Assembly: GCF_018449725.1 (NCBI RefSeq)
Contig: NZ_JAAVVC010000025.1
Location: 1-64,000, forward strand
Length of the DNA stretch: 64,000 bases
Origin: Pseudomonas sp. dw_612
GTDB lineage: Bacteria > Pseudomonadota > Gammaproteobacteria > Pseudomonadales > Pseudomonadaceae
Direction of reading: 5' to 3'
Position 1 is the stretch's first letter; the number at the start of each line of letters is the position of its first letter. The position numbers and the translations under genes were made by a program. The notes under the pieces were generated by a model. That model had not been told where the DNA came from. It saw only the letters and a list, made by a program, of their open reading frames with translations, and did not search any database. Of the stretch, positions 17,801-26,815 are shown one piece after another.

Positions 17801-20800
17801 CGAGGTTAATGGCATTCGCCAGTTGCAGGGCGGCCGTGCTGTCCAGTTGCGCGTTGCCGCCGACGCCGAGCGCGCCCGTGCCGATGGCGCTATTGTTGCC
17901 GAGGACCAACGAACCGGCGTTCAACTGCGTACCGCCGGAGTAAGTGTTGCTGCCGTTGAGGGTCAGGCTGGAAGCACCGTTTTTGATCAGGCTGCCGACG
18001 CCGCTGACGACGCCGCCAAGGGTCAGTGCGTTGGAGCCTGCGACGCTCATCCCGCCGTTCAGGACCACCGCGTTAGCAAGGCTGACCGCGGTGTTGCTGT
18101 CCAGCGCAGTGCCGTTGGCGGCGGTCAATACACCGCTGCCCAGGGCGCCATTGTTACCCACCACCAGTGTGCCGCCGTTCAGCGCCGTACCGCCGGTGTA
18201 GCCGTTGGCGGCGTTGAGTACGAGGGTGCCGGTGTCATATTTGCCCAGGGTGCCGGCGCCGTTGATGGCGACGCCGATGGTGGCGGTGGCATTCGGATCG
18301 ACCCGAACGGTCGCGTTGCCCAAGGCGCCATTGACCAGTGTCAGTTCGCCCGCCGTGCCGTTCGACAGGCTGTAGCCGTCGGTGACGAATTGCATGCCGG
18401 TGATGCCCTGCGCACCGTTGACGGTGACATTGCCCGCCGGCCCCATGAACACCGCGAAACTGTTGCCCCAGGCCTGATTCACCGTGCCATCGACATTGGT
18501 CCAGTTGGTGGTGCCGCTGCCCCAGGTGCCACTGCCGCCATTGATCGCGCCGTTGCCGGCCAGTTGCGCGCCGTCCCAGAACTGCACAGTGGTGTTCGGT
18601 GCAGTGACCAGCAGGTTGACCTGATTGCCCACGGCGGTCTGCACTTGCAGATCACCCGGCGTGACGCTGCCCGGCACGGTGCCGATCAGCAGGCCGTTAT
18701 CGGTCAAAGCCCCGGTGTAGTTGATGATGCGATACACACCGCTGCCGAAACCGCCGATGTCGCTGACGTTCAAGCGACCGTCGAGGGTCAGGTTGCCGCC
18801 GACATTGATCAGCGCATTGCCGCCGCCGGACACCGGCACACCGAGCCCGACGTCAAGGTTGGAGTTGTCGCTCAAGGCCAGCGAGCCCACCGACAAGGTG
18901 CTGCCGGTGGCCAATGCAACGTGACCGCCATCGGCGACATTCACTGCGCCGATGAGGCTGCCGCTGCCGGCAAGCGTCCCGCCGTTATTGACCGCGACGT
19001 TGGCACTGTCCAGCGAACCGCTGACATTCAGGGTGCCGCCGTTGATGCTGGTATCGCCGGTCAGGGTGTTGATGCCGGTGAGGTTGAAGGTGCCGCTGCC
19101 GAGTTTGTCGAGCAGGCCGTTGCCCATGAGTACACCGTCAAAGGTGCTGCTGGCATTGTTGCCGCCGATGCTCAACGTATTGCCCGAGCCGATCAGCGCG
19201 AGACCGGTACCACTGAGGCTGGCGAGGCTGCCGGACGCGCCGAGGTTGAGGCTGGTGCCCGCGCCCAGATTGACCCCGGCGTTGCTGCCCAGGGCCGTGG
19301 CGGTGGTGGTGCTCAAGCTGCCGCCCAACACGTTGAAGGTGCCGCTGAAGGTGTTGTTGCCACTGAGGCTCAGGTCGGCCGCGCCGTTTTTGTTCAGCGT
19401 GCCGCTACCGGCAACGACACCGGACAGGGCCAGGTCATTGGTGCCGACCACGTTCAACGCCGCATTGACGTTGACGTTGTTGGCCACGCTGAGCACCGAA
19501 CTGTTGTCCAGCGTCGACGCGCCGCCGACGGTCAACGCGCCAGTGCCCAGCGCCGCGGCATTGCCGAGGGTCAGGGTGCCGGCGTTGAGTGTGGTGTCAC
19601 CCTGATAAATGTTGACGCCATTGAGCGTCAGGTTCGCCGCGCCATTCTTGCTCAGCCCGCCAGCGCCGCTGATCACACCGCCGAGGGTCAGGTCATTGCT
19701 GCCGCCCACCGCCACGCTGGCGTTCAGGCCAACGTTATTGGCCAGACTCAGCGTTGTGCTGTTATCCAGCGTCGCGGCGCCACTGACGGTCAGGTTGCCC
19801 AGGCCCAGGCCCGAGGCATTGCCGACCGTCAGGGTCCCGGCGTTCAGGTCGACACCACCGAGGAAGCCGTTGAAGCCATTGAGCACCAGGTTGGCCGCGC
19901 CCGCTTTGCTCAGGCTACCGGCGCCATTGACGGCACCGGCGAGGGTCAAGTCTGCGGTGCCGGCGACGGTGAGGTTGCCGGCCAGGTTGATCACGTTGCT
20001 GACCGTCACCGCCGTCGCGGCATCCAGCGTGGTGGCGTTGGCGGCATTCAGCGCACCGGCGCCCAGTGCCGAGTCGGAGGCCAGAACCACGCCACCGGAA
20101 AGCAGGCTCACCGGACCGAGGAAGCTGTTATTGCCGCCGAGGGTCAGGTTGGCGCCGCCGGCCTTGACCAGACCACCGACGCCACTGATCGCACCGTTGA
20201 GGGTCAGGGCATTCGAGCCACCGATGTTCAGGTTACTGGCCAGATCCACGGCATTGCCCAGGGTCACGGCGGTGTTGCTGTCCAGGGTGGTGCCCGAAGC
20301 GGTGGTCAGCAGACCGCTGCCCAGCGCCGTGTTGCTGCCCACGACCAACGTGCCGCCGTTGAGCAAGGTGCCACCGGTGTAGCTGTTGGCGCCGTTGAGC
20401 ACCAGGGTGCCGCTGTCGAGTTTGGCCAGGGTGCCCGCGCCGTCGATGGCCACGCTGATGGTCGCCGTGGAGCCCGGATCGACCCGAATCGCCGTGTTGC
20501 CGCTGGTGCCATTGACGGCGGTGAGTTTGCCTGCCGCACCAGTCAACAGGTTGTAGCCATCGGTGACGAACTGCATGCCGGTGAAGGTCTGAGGACCGAG
20601 CACCGTGACGTTGCCCGCCGTGCCCTGGAAGATTGCGAAATCGCTGGCCCAGGTTTGATTGGTCAAGCCATCGACCGAAGTCCAGTTGGTGCTGCCGGCA
20701 TTCCAGGTGCCGTTGCCGCCGTCCACCGAACCGTTGGGTAGGGTCTGGCTGCCATCCCAGAAACGCAGGTTCGCGTTAGGCGCGGTCACCAGCAAGTTGA

Positions 20801-23800
20801 TCTGGTTGCCGACCGCCGTTTGCAGCGCCAGGTCCGCCAGGCTGTAGCCGATCGGGATCGCACCGACGTTCATGCCCAGGTTCAAGAGGCTGCCGGTGTA
20901 GTTGATCAGGCGATACACGCCGACGCCGAAACCGCCGGCATCGCTGACGTTAAGCAGGCCGTCCAGGGTCAGGTTACCGCCGATGTTCAGCAGCGAGTTG
21001 GTGGACGGTGTGCCGAGGGCGACGTCCATATTGGAAGCGCTGTTCAGGGCCAGCGATCCGACCGACAAGGTATTGCCGCTGCTCAGGCCCAGGTGACCGC
21101 CGTTGTTCACGTTCAACGTGCCCAGTATCGAGCCGGTGCCGGTCAGGGTGGCGCCGGTGTTGACGTTGACGTTGGCGCTGCCCAGCGAACCGCTGAGGTC
21201 CAGGGTGCCGCCGTTGACGGCGGTGTCGCCGGTGAGGCCGTTGATACCGGTGAGGCTCAGGGTGCCGGTGCCGACTTTGGTCAAACCGCCAGGGCCGGAC
21301 AAGCCGCCGTCGAAGGTGCTGGTGGTGCTGACACCGCCCACCGACAAAGTGTTGCCCGAGCCGATTAGCACATCACCGCTGCCGTTGAGGCCGGCGAGGC
21401 TGGCATCGGTGCCGAGGTTGAGGCTCGCGCCAGCGCTGATGTTGGCGCCGGAGGTGTTGCCCAGTGCGCCCGTGCTGGCGGCGGTAACGCTGCCAGACAG
21501 AATGTTCAAGGCCCCGGTGAAGCTGTTGTTGCCGCTGAGGGTCAGGTCCGACAGGCCGTTTTTGTTCAACGCACCGGCACCGTCGATGACGCCACCGAGG
21601 TTCAGGTTGTTGTTGCCCGCCACGTTCAGGTCGGCATTCAGCGTCATGGCATTGGCCACGGTGAAGGCCGCGCTGTTATCGAGGGTCGACGTACCGCCGA
21701 CGATCAACGCGCCAGTGCCCAGTGCCGCGCCGTTGCCCAGGGTCAGGGTGCCGGCGTTCAGGGTGGTATCGCCTTGATAGGTGTTGACGCCATTGAGGGT
21801 CAGGTTGCCCGCGCCATTCTTGATCAACTGGTTGGTGCCGCTGACGGCGCCGCCCAATGTCAGGTTCGAGGTGCCGCCGACGGTCAGGTCCGCATTCAGC
21901 GCCACGGTATTGCCGAGGCTGGCCGGGGCGTTACTGTCGAGAGTCGCCGCGCCGCCGACGATCAAGCCACCAAGGCCGAGCGCCGAGCCGTTGCCGACAG
22001 TCAATGTGCCGGCGTTCAACGTGGTGCCGCCGAGGAAGCCGTTGGCACCGTTGAGCACCAGATTGGCCGTGCCGTTTTTCACCAGGCTGCCAGCGCCGTT
22101 AACCAACCCGGTCAGGGTCAGGTCCGCCGTGCCGCCGACGTTCAAGGCACCAGCCAGGTTGACCTGGTTGCTGAGGCTGACGGCGGCGTTGCTGTCGAGG
22201 GTGGTGTTGGCCGCTGCGTTCAATGCACCGGCACCCAAGGCACCGCTGGCGCCGACAATCAGTTTGCCGGTATTCAGCGCGGTGTTGCCGAGGTAGTTGT
22301 TGCTGGCGTTGAGGGTCAAATCGGCCGCGCCGTTTTTGATCAGCCCGCCGATACCACTGACGACACCGTTAAGGACCAGCGCACTGGTGCCGCCGAGAGT
22401 CAGGTTGCCGCCCAGGTTGACCACGTTGGCCAGGGTTGCAGCGGTGCTGGCATCGAGGGTGGTGCCACCCGACGCGTTCAACGCGCCACTGCCCAATGCG
22501 GTATTGGAACCGACGATCAGGGTGCCGGCATTCAGCGCGGTGGTGCCGGTGTAGGTGTTGGCACCGGTGAGGGTCAGGCTGGAAGCGCCGGTTTTGATCA
22601 GCCCGCCCGCGCCGGCGATGATGCCATCGAGGGTCAGCGCGTTGGCGCCGCCGGTAGTCAGGTTGGCGTTGAGGGTCATGGCATTGGCCAGGCTCAGGGC
22701 CGAACTGCTCGTCAGCGTGCTCGCGCCGCCCACGGTCAGGCCGCCGGTGCCCAGCGCCGCGCTGTTGCCGACGGTGATGCTGCCGGCATTCAGCGTGCTG
22801 CCACCCTGAAAGGTGTTGACGCCATTAAGCGCAAGGTTGGCCGCGCCATTCTTGATCAACTGGTTGGTGCCGCTGAGCACGCCGTCGAGGGTCAACTGGT
22901 TGGTGCCGCCGACGCTCAGGTCGGCGTTCACCGCAATGTCATTACCAATGGCGACGCCGGAGCTGCTGTCCAGCGTGGAAGCGCCGGCCACGGTCAGCGC
23001 GCCGCTGCTCAAGGCATTCGCGTTGCCGACGGTCAGGGTGCCCGCGTTCAGGGTGGTGCCGCCAAGGAAGGTGTTGGCGCCATTGAGCGTCAGGTTGGCG
23101 GCGCCGTTTTTGATCAGACCGCCAGAGCCGCCGACCACGCCACCGAGGGTCAGGTTGGCGGTGCCGCCAATGTTCAGGTTACCGGTGGTGTTCACCGCGT
23201 TGGTCACCGCGACCGTGGAACTGGCATCCAGCGTGGTGCCGGCGGCGGTGTTCAAGGTGCCCAGGCCCAGCGCCGTGTTGGAGCCGAGAATCAGCGTGCC
23301 GGCGTTCAACGTGGTGTTCCCGGCGTAGCCGTTGTTGCCACTGAGGTTCAGCGCGGCACTGCCGTTCTTGATCAGTCCGCCCGCGCCGTTGATGGCACCG
23401 GTCAGGCCCAACGCCTGGGTGCCTCCGAGGGTCAGGTCGCCGCCGAGGTTGACGGCGTTGGCCAGTGTCACCGCAACGCTGGTGTCGAGGGACGTGCCCG
23501 CCGCCGCGTTCAACGCGCCAGTGCCCAGCGCGGTGTTGGATGCCAACAGCAGCGCGCCGGCGTTCAGCGCGGTCGGGCCGAGGTAGGTGTTGTTGCCGGT
23601 CAGGGTCAGGGTCGACAAGCCATTCTTGATCAAGCCGCTGGAGCCGGAAATCAGGCCGTTGAGGGTCAGCGTGTTGCTGCCGACGACGGTCAGGTTGCCG
23701 TTCAGCCCCACCGAATTGTTCAGGGTTACGCCAGTGGTGGTATTGAGGCTCGCCGCCGCGTTGACGTTCAGCGAACCGCTGCCGATCGCATTGTTGTTCC

Positions 23801-25394
23801 CCAGGCTCAGTGTGCCGGCGTTGAGGTCGGTACTGCCGGTATAACTGGCGTTGTTGCCGGTCAGCGCCAGGGTGCCGCTGCCGTTTTTCGAGATACCGCC
23901 CGCGCCACTGATCAACCCCGCCAGGGTCAGACTGCCAACACCGGACGTGCCGACGGCGCTGTTGAGCACAAGGTTGTTGTTCAGGGTAATGGTGCCCGGC
24001 GCCTGCAAAACCGTGGAACCGCCCACGGTCACCGTGCCGGTGCTGAACGCCAGGTTATTGCCCAGTTGCACCGAACCGCCGTTGAGGGAAGTGGCGCCCA
24101 GGTAGGTGTTGGCACCGTTGAGGACCAGTTGGCCGGTGCCGTTTTTGGTGATGCCGCCGCTGCCGCTGATCACGTTACCGACGGTGATGGCGTTGGTGCC
24201 CAGAAACTGCATGCCACTGGCGCCGAGATTGATCAGGTTGCTCAACGACAAACCGCCGGTGCTGGCTTGGACACCGCCGCCATTGACGGTCAGGACGCCG
24301 CTGCCGAAGGTCGCGTTGTTGTTGAACTGGGCGACACCGCCATTGAGCGTGGTGCTGCCGCTGATCAGCGGACCTTGCAGGGTCCAGGTGCCGCTGTTGA
24401 TCGTCAGGTTGTTGAAGTTGACGTAGTTGGCGCTCGACACCACGCCAACCCCGGAGGTGCCACCGCCGATGCCGATGGGATTTTGCAGGATCAGCGCGTT
24501 GATGCCCCCGGCCCCGCCATCGATCTGGCCGGTGGGTGCGAAGGTCAGGTTGACGCCAATCAACCCGCCCAGTGCCAGGCCGATGCCGCCGCCGGCGGAA
24601 ATGGTCGAACCGGTAATCGCGGTGAAGGTGTTGGTGCTGCCATCGCCCATCGAGACGCCACCGCTAATGGTGCCGGAGTTGACGAACGTGTTGCCGCTGG
24701 CCGAGGTCTCGAAGGCCATCCGGCCGTTGATGGTGCCGGCGTTGATCACGTTGACCTGGGCGCCGCCCCGCGCCGCGACAATCGGGGTGTCAGCGGAAAA
24801 CAGTGAGAGGTTCAACAAAGCGGTCGAACCAATGGTGCCGTTGTTGACGATGTTGGTGCTGCCGCCAGCGCTGTTATTGAGGTTCAGCGCCATGCCGTTG
24901 AGGCTGGCCAGGTTGATGCCAAGCAAGTCGCCGGTGCCACGGATGATGCCGGTGGCGGCGTTGGTGATGTTCACCACCGAGGCACCCGCGTTGCCGATCA
25001 CTGCGCCCGCGCTGAGCACGGTCACCGCGCCGAGCAAGGCCGGGTCGATCAGCCCGGCGTTGTTCAGCGTGATGTTGTTGCCCGTGAGGTTGAGCACCTG
25101 CCCGCCGAGGGTGGCGTTCAGTTGCGTGGCGGACCCGACGTTGACGGTCAGGTCATTCACCGCACTGGAAAAGGTATTGAGGAACAGCGGCAACGACGGC
25201 ACGCCGCTACAGGTCACCGTCCCGCCCGCCGTCGGGCTGCCAGGCGTACAGGCGGCCATGGCTTGTGGGCTGAGGACGCCGACAAACACTCCAACCATAC
25301 CGAGGCGAACAGCGAGAAAAAGAGGGCAGACACGGAACATCGGGGCAATGACAGATCTCAAGTCCACGGGCAATTCCTTTTCGTGGTTAACCAT
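14847..25394 (-). CDS. Giant autotransporter adhesin with 24 beta-strand repeats (type Va)
   Basis: A protein of 3,515 residues. A long signal peptide ends at about residue 47 (QAMA-A). A low-complexity Gly/Asn/Thr/Leu/Val beta-helix passenger carries 24 units beginning like ISGAGGLIKNG with NTYxGxTxLNAGTL, the autotransporter-associated (PATR) repeat. The last 275 residues (about 3241-3515, ending FSLGF) are an autotransporter barrel that inserts in the outer membrane. The likely role is surface adhesion, aggregation or biofilm; no protease or lipase motif is visible in the passenger. Start choice is uncertain. The ATG at 25394 has AAGGA only 3 bases upstream, whereas an in-frame GTG at 25367 has AAGGA at the ideal 7 bases and would give a 38-residue signal peptide. 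Two Cys just before the barrel may pair. Confidence 0.92.
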   Translation of the reverse strand: MVNHEKELPVDLRSVIAPMFRVCPLFLAVRLGMVGVFVGVLSPQAMAACTPGSPTAGGTVTCSGVPSLPLFLNTFSSAVNDLTVNVGSATQLNATLGGQVLNLTGNNITLNNAGLIDPALLGAVTVLSAGAVIGNAGASVVNITNAATGIIRGTGDLLGINLASLNGMALNLNNSAGGSTNIVNNGTIGSTALLNLSLFSADTPIVAARGGAQVNVINAGTINGRMAFETSASGNTFVNSGTISGGVSMGDGSTNTFTAITGSTISAGGGIGLALGGLIGVNLTFAPTGQIDGGAGGINALILQNPIGIGGGTSGVGVVSSANYVNFNNLTINSGTWTLQGPLISGSTTLNGGVAQFNNNATFGSGVLTVNGGGVQASTGGLSLSNLINLGASGMQFLGTNAITVGNVISGSGGITKNGTGQLVLNGANTYLGATSLNGGSVQLGNNLAFSTGTVTVGGSTVLQAPGTITLNNNLVLNSAVGTSGVGSLTLAGLISGAGGISKNGSGTLALTGNNASYTGSTDLNAGTLSLGNNNAIGSGSLNVNAAASLNTTTGVTLNNSVGLNGNLTVVGSNTLTLNGLISGSSGLIKNGLSTLTLTGNNTYLGPTALNAGALLLASNTALGTGALNAAAGTSLDTSVAVTLANAVNLGGDLTLGGTQALGLTGAINGAGGLIKNGSAALNLSGNNGYAGNTTLNAGTLILGSNTALGLGTLNTAAGTTLDASSTVAVTNAVNTTGNLNIGGTANLTLGGVVGGSGGLIKNGAANLTLNGANTFLGGTTLNAGTLTVGNANALSSGALTVAGASTLDSSSGVAIGNDIAVNADLSVGGTNQLTLDGVLSGTNQLIKNGAANLALNGVNTFQGGSTLNAGSITVGNSAALGTGGLTVGGASTLTSSSALSLANAMTLNANLTTGGANALTLDGIIAGAGGLIKTGASSLTLTGANTYTGTTALNAGTLIVGSNTALGSGALNASGGTTLDASTAATLANVVNLGGNLTLGGTSALVLNGVVSGIGGLIKNGAADLTLNASNNYLGNTALNTGKLIVGASGALGAGALNAAANTTLDSNAAVSLSNQVNLAGALNVGGTADLTLTGLVNGAGSLVKNGTANLVLNGANGFLGGTTLNAGTLTVGNGSALGLGGLIVGGAATLDSNAPASLGNTVALNADLTVGGTSNLTLGGAVSGTNQLIKNGAGNLTLNGVNTYQGDTTLNAGTLTLGNGAALGTGALIVGGTSTLDNSAAFTVANAMTLNADLNVAGNNNLNLGGVIDGAGALNKNGLSDLTLSGNNSFTGALNILSGSVTAASTGALGNTSGANISAGASLNLGTDASLAGLNGSGDVLIGSGNTLSVGGVSTTSTFDGGLSGPGGLTKVGTGTLSLTGINGLTGDTAVNGGTLDLSGSLGSANVNVNTGATLTGTGSILGTLNVNNGGHLGLSSGNTLSVGSLALNSASNMDVALGTPSTNSLLNIGGNLTLDGLLNVSDAGGFGVGVYRLINYTGSLLNLGMNVGAIPIGYSLADLALQTAVGNQINLLVTAPNANLRFWDGSQTLPNGSVDGGNGTWNAGSTNWTSVDGLTNQTWASDFAIFQGTAGNVTVLGPQTFTGMQFVTDGYNLLTGAAGKLTAVNGTSGNTAIRVDPGSTATISVAIDGAGTLAKLDSGTLVLNGANSYTGGTLLNGGTLVVGSNTALGSGLLTTASGTTLDSNTAVTLGNAVDLASNLNIGGSNALTLNGAISGVGGLVKAGGANLTLGGNNSFLGPVSLLSGGVVLASDSALGAGALNAANATTLDAATAVTVSNVINLAGNLTVAGTADLTLAGAVNGAGSLSKAGAANLVLNGFNGFLGGVDLNAGTLTVGNASGLGLGNLTVSGAATLDNSTTLSLANNVGLNASVAVGGSNDLTLGGVISGAGGLSKNGAANLTLNGVNIYQGDTTLNAGTLTLGNAAALGTGALTVGGASTLDNSSVLSVANNVNVNAALNVVGTNDLALSGVVAGSGTLNKNGAADLSLSGNNTFSGTFNVLGGSLSTTTATALGSNAGVNLGAGTSLNLGASGSLASLSGTGLALIGSGNTLSIGGNNASSTFDGVLMGNGLLDKLGSGTFNLTGINTLTGDTSINGGTLNVSGSLDSANVAVNNGGTLAGSGSLIGAVNVADGGHVALATGSTLSVGSLALSDNSNLDVGLGVPVSGGGNALINVGGNLTLDGRLNVSDIGGFGSGVYRIINYTGALTDNGLLIGTVPGSVTPGDLQVQTAVGNQVNLLVTAPNTTVQFWDGAQLAGNGAINGGSGTWGSGTTNWTNVDGTVNQAWGNSFAVFMGPAGNVTVNGAQGITGMQFVTDGYSLSNGTAGELTLVNGALGNATVRVDPNATATIGVAINGAGTLGKYDTGTLVLNAANGYTGGTALNGGTLVVGNNGALGSGVLTAANGTALDSNTAVSLANAVVLNGGMSVAGSNALTLGGVVSGVGSLIKNGASSLTLNGSNTYSGGTQLNAGSLVLGNNSAIGTGALGVGGNAQLDSTAALQLANAINLGGQLSLAGTQDTTLSGVIAGTGSLVKNGNAALLLSGTNTYSGGTTLNGGSTSGSTASLQGAILNNAALTFEQTSNGSYTGNLTGSGTLTKNGTGDLLLTGTNGLTGNTNVQAGSLLVNGTLNSANVNVASGAKIGGSGQLGGAVQLANGATLIGGGNATPLSVGSLALSSGSNLDFSLGAPTSPSVVDVAGNLTLDGTLNVISAGSFGSGVYQLFRYGGSLADNGLDYGTLPGGVLPSTLTLQTALANQVNLLVQSSVGEAQFWNGGKTNADGTIVGGSGVWGPSTNWTDASGTASLGSNRRFAVFGGLGGGTVTVLGNQGFTGLQVLDNGYRLVQGTDGSLTPTNAADGSLATVRINGGVTAEISAPLVGTGGIEKLDSGTLVLSGANTYSGGTTVSGGTLVGNTTSLQGRILNNARVLFAQSGNGVFNGVLSGTGDLVKQGTGSLLLEGDHPFSGTVEVEQGLLIVGDPPATLAGQVTVFNGAALTGNGSVGSVVNHGVFSSGANGEILRVTGNLTNASDGLLALTLTSPTITPLVVGGTATLDGGLVVNNLVPFTGNTTYALITAGGGVNGTFSATDLPDTAFLDTSLIYRANEVDLAVSRNQTSFADVAATGNQRGVASALTRNGPAGAALQNQIVNLSGAGARAAFDSLSGEIHASTASAILEDSRYIRDAVNDRMRQPSCSGPDDPRRALAPSENRLTSGGCHGEMVGWMRALGAWGEMDGNSNSAKLDRNLSGFMLGTDKQIDDQWRAGMAAGYTRSDLDAHDRRSDATVESYHLAAYLNSQFDALAVRLGAAYSWHDIETKRDVSVGSYNDRLKGDYDARSAQVFGEVGYTVEAAGIALEPFAGLSYVNYDSDTVREKGGVGRLKADSSQDITFSTLGLRAGKVITLANGGQFTPRAAIGWRHAFGDTKPDADLSFIDGGASFSTQGVPIAKDSALLEAGVDFQISPTGKLGLGYSGQVSGKNEDHAMTISFSLGF
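16440..24175 (-). repeat. PATR repeat array with three wide modules
   Basis: Approximate bounds of 24 repeat units inside the autotransporter. Most units are about 86 residues (258 bases). Three units are followed by a wide module of about 250-300 residues with the landmarks LNVSDxGGFGxGVYR, NYTGxL, NQVNLLVTAPN, FWDG, GTWxxGxTNWT and GMQFVTDGY. These modules centre near 20755, 18580 and 17010. The first two copies, with their flanking units, repeat at a spacing of about 2.17 kb, indicating block duplication. Confidence 0.85.
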
Positions 25395-25559
25395 TCTTCC
25401 TTGAAAGGCGCGCTACTTCGGCCACCCTGGCCATGAAACAAACCACACGCGAATCAAGACAGCGACCGGCTGAAAAAACCTTTTCATTCCGGCACGTTAG
25501 TTGATGGACCGGGATCAGGTGCGGGTTAATTAGCATTAATACTTTCGTGCACAAACCCC

Positions 25560-25651
25560 TTGTGGGAGCGGGCTTGCTCGCGAAGGGGCCATGACAGTGC
25601 CATCAATGCTGGCGGATACACCGCTTTCGCGAGCAAGCCCGCTCCCCCAGG
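25560..25651. repeat. REPIN-like pair, family A
   Basis: It lies inside the 455-base gap between the divergent autotransporter and tsx genes, so here the element separates two promoters, not two gene ends. Confidence 0.85.
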
Positions 25652-25753
25652 GGATCAGCGTTGTATCGGCAATCGCATTACCTGATCAAAAGGACAGTAA
25701 AACCGCCGATTTCTTCGATTTTTCATGCAATTGAAACAATTGGCACTGGATGT

Positions 25754-25765
25754 GCAAACGTTTGC
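25754..25765. promoter_or_regulatory. PurR/LacI-family-like operator upstream of tsx
   Basis: A perfect 12-base palindrome, GCAAACGTTTGC, lies 85 bases before the tsx start. It equals the core of the E. coli PurR operator and fits LacI-family operators with a central CG. A nucleoside channel under a purine- or nucleoside-sensing LacI-family repressor would make sense. The regulator gene is not in this window. Just upstream, CAATTG is repeated around AAA (25728-25742). Confidence 0.55.
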
Positions 25766-25849
25766 GAGCCGTCAATAACGGCGTTTTTGCTACATAACCG
25801 CGCAAGCCCGAAAACACGGGCCTTCGATCCGCACGAAAAGGGACTTTTA

Positions 25850-26806
25850 ATGCACCGCATGTCCAGCCGCGTGACTTGCTCGCGCTCCTTTGCCGTTTCT
25901 TTGCTACTGGCCAGCGTTACAGGACTACTCAGCAGCACCGTTTTGGCGCAACCCGCCCCCGCCGAAGAATCCGCCCAGGGCGAAACCCTCAGCCCGGAAG
26001 CCAGCCCACCGAAAAAAGGCGCGTACCTGTCCGACTGGTTCAACCAGGACCTGACGGTCATCGGCAGCAAGGACATCAGCTTCGGCCCGCAACCGTCCGA
26101 CGATGTGTACCTGGAATACGAATACTTCGGTCGCAAGGGACCGTTCGAGTTGTACGGCTACGTCGACATCCCGAAAATCTTCGACATCGGCAACAGCCAT
26201 GACAAAGGCGCGTGGGACCATGGCTCGCCGCTGTTCATGGAGCACGAACCGCGCATCTCCATCGACTACCTGGCCGGCCGCAGCCTGGCCGTCGGGCCGT
26301 TCAAGGAATGGTACGTGGCGTTTGACTGGATCTACGATCACGGCAGCAACACCCGCAACCGCGCCAACACGCTATACAGCGGCCTGGGCACCGACATCGA
26401 CACCCACTCGCGGGTCAACCTGTCAGCCAACTTCTACGGTCGTTACCAGTGGGAAAACTACGGCGCCAGCAACGAGTATTCCTGGGACGGCTACCGCGCC
26501 CAGTTGAAATACATCGTGCCCATCAGCAGCTTCAGCAATGGCGCGTCACTGACCTACATCGGCTTCACCAACTTCGACTTCGGCTCGGACCTGCACAAGG
26601 ACAACCCGGCCCGCACCGCCAACGCCACCGTGGCCACCAACGTGTTGCTCTACTCGTTTACCCATTTGCGTTTCACCCTGGTCGGCCGTTACTTCCACAA
26701 CGGCGGCAACTGGGACGATGGCAGCGAGTTGAATTTCGGCGACGGCGACTTCCGCGCGCGCTCCAACGGCTGGGGTTATTACGCCGGCATCGGTTATCAA
26801 TTCTAA
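25850..26806 (+). CDS. Tsx-like nucleoside-specific outer-membrane channel
   Basis: A 318-residue outer-membrane protein. The signal peptide covers about residues 1-32 (ending VLA-Q). An Ala/Pro/Glu-rich linker follows, then a 12-strand barrel with Tsx-family features (FGYVDIPKIFD-type stretch near 100, FEHEPRISIDYL-type stretch near 125, many aromatic girdle residues) ending YYAGIGYQF with a terminal Phe. Tsx channels pass nucleosides and deoxynucleosides. The start at 25850 is chosen for the GGGA ribosome site and the signal peptide; an in-frame extension to 25661 lacks both. The NUP gene follows after 9 bases, so the two form an operon for nucleoside capture and uptake or cleavage. Confidence 0.85.
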   Translation: MHRMSSRVTCSRSFAVSLLLASVTGLLSSTVLAQPAPAEESAQGETLSPEASPPKKGAYLSDWFNQDLTVIGSKDISFGPQPSDDVYLEYEYFGRKGPFELYGYVDIPKIFDIGNSHDKGAWDHGSPLFMEHEPRISIDYLAGRSLAVGPFKEWYVAFDWIYDHGSNTRNRANTLYSGLGTDIDTHSRVNLSANFYGRYQWENYGASNEYSWDGYRAQLKYIVPISSFSNGASLTYIGFTNFDFGSDLHKDNPARTANATVATNVLLYSFTHLRFTLVGRYFHNGGNWDDGSELNFGDGDFRARSNGWGYYAGIGYQF

Positions 26807-26815
26807 GGAGGTTTT

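Noticed and set aside
16476..25436. Very long open frames on the plus strand opposite the autotransporter (for example 17586-20741 and 21774-24806).
   Set aside because: They are antisense shadows of a low-complexity, GC-rich repeat. They contain no recognisable domain, their own repeats follow the 86-codon period of the real gene, and the minus-strand frame has signal peptide, barrel and terminator.
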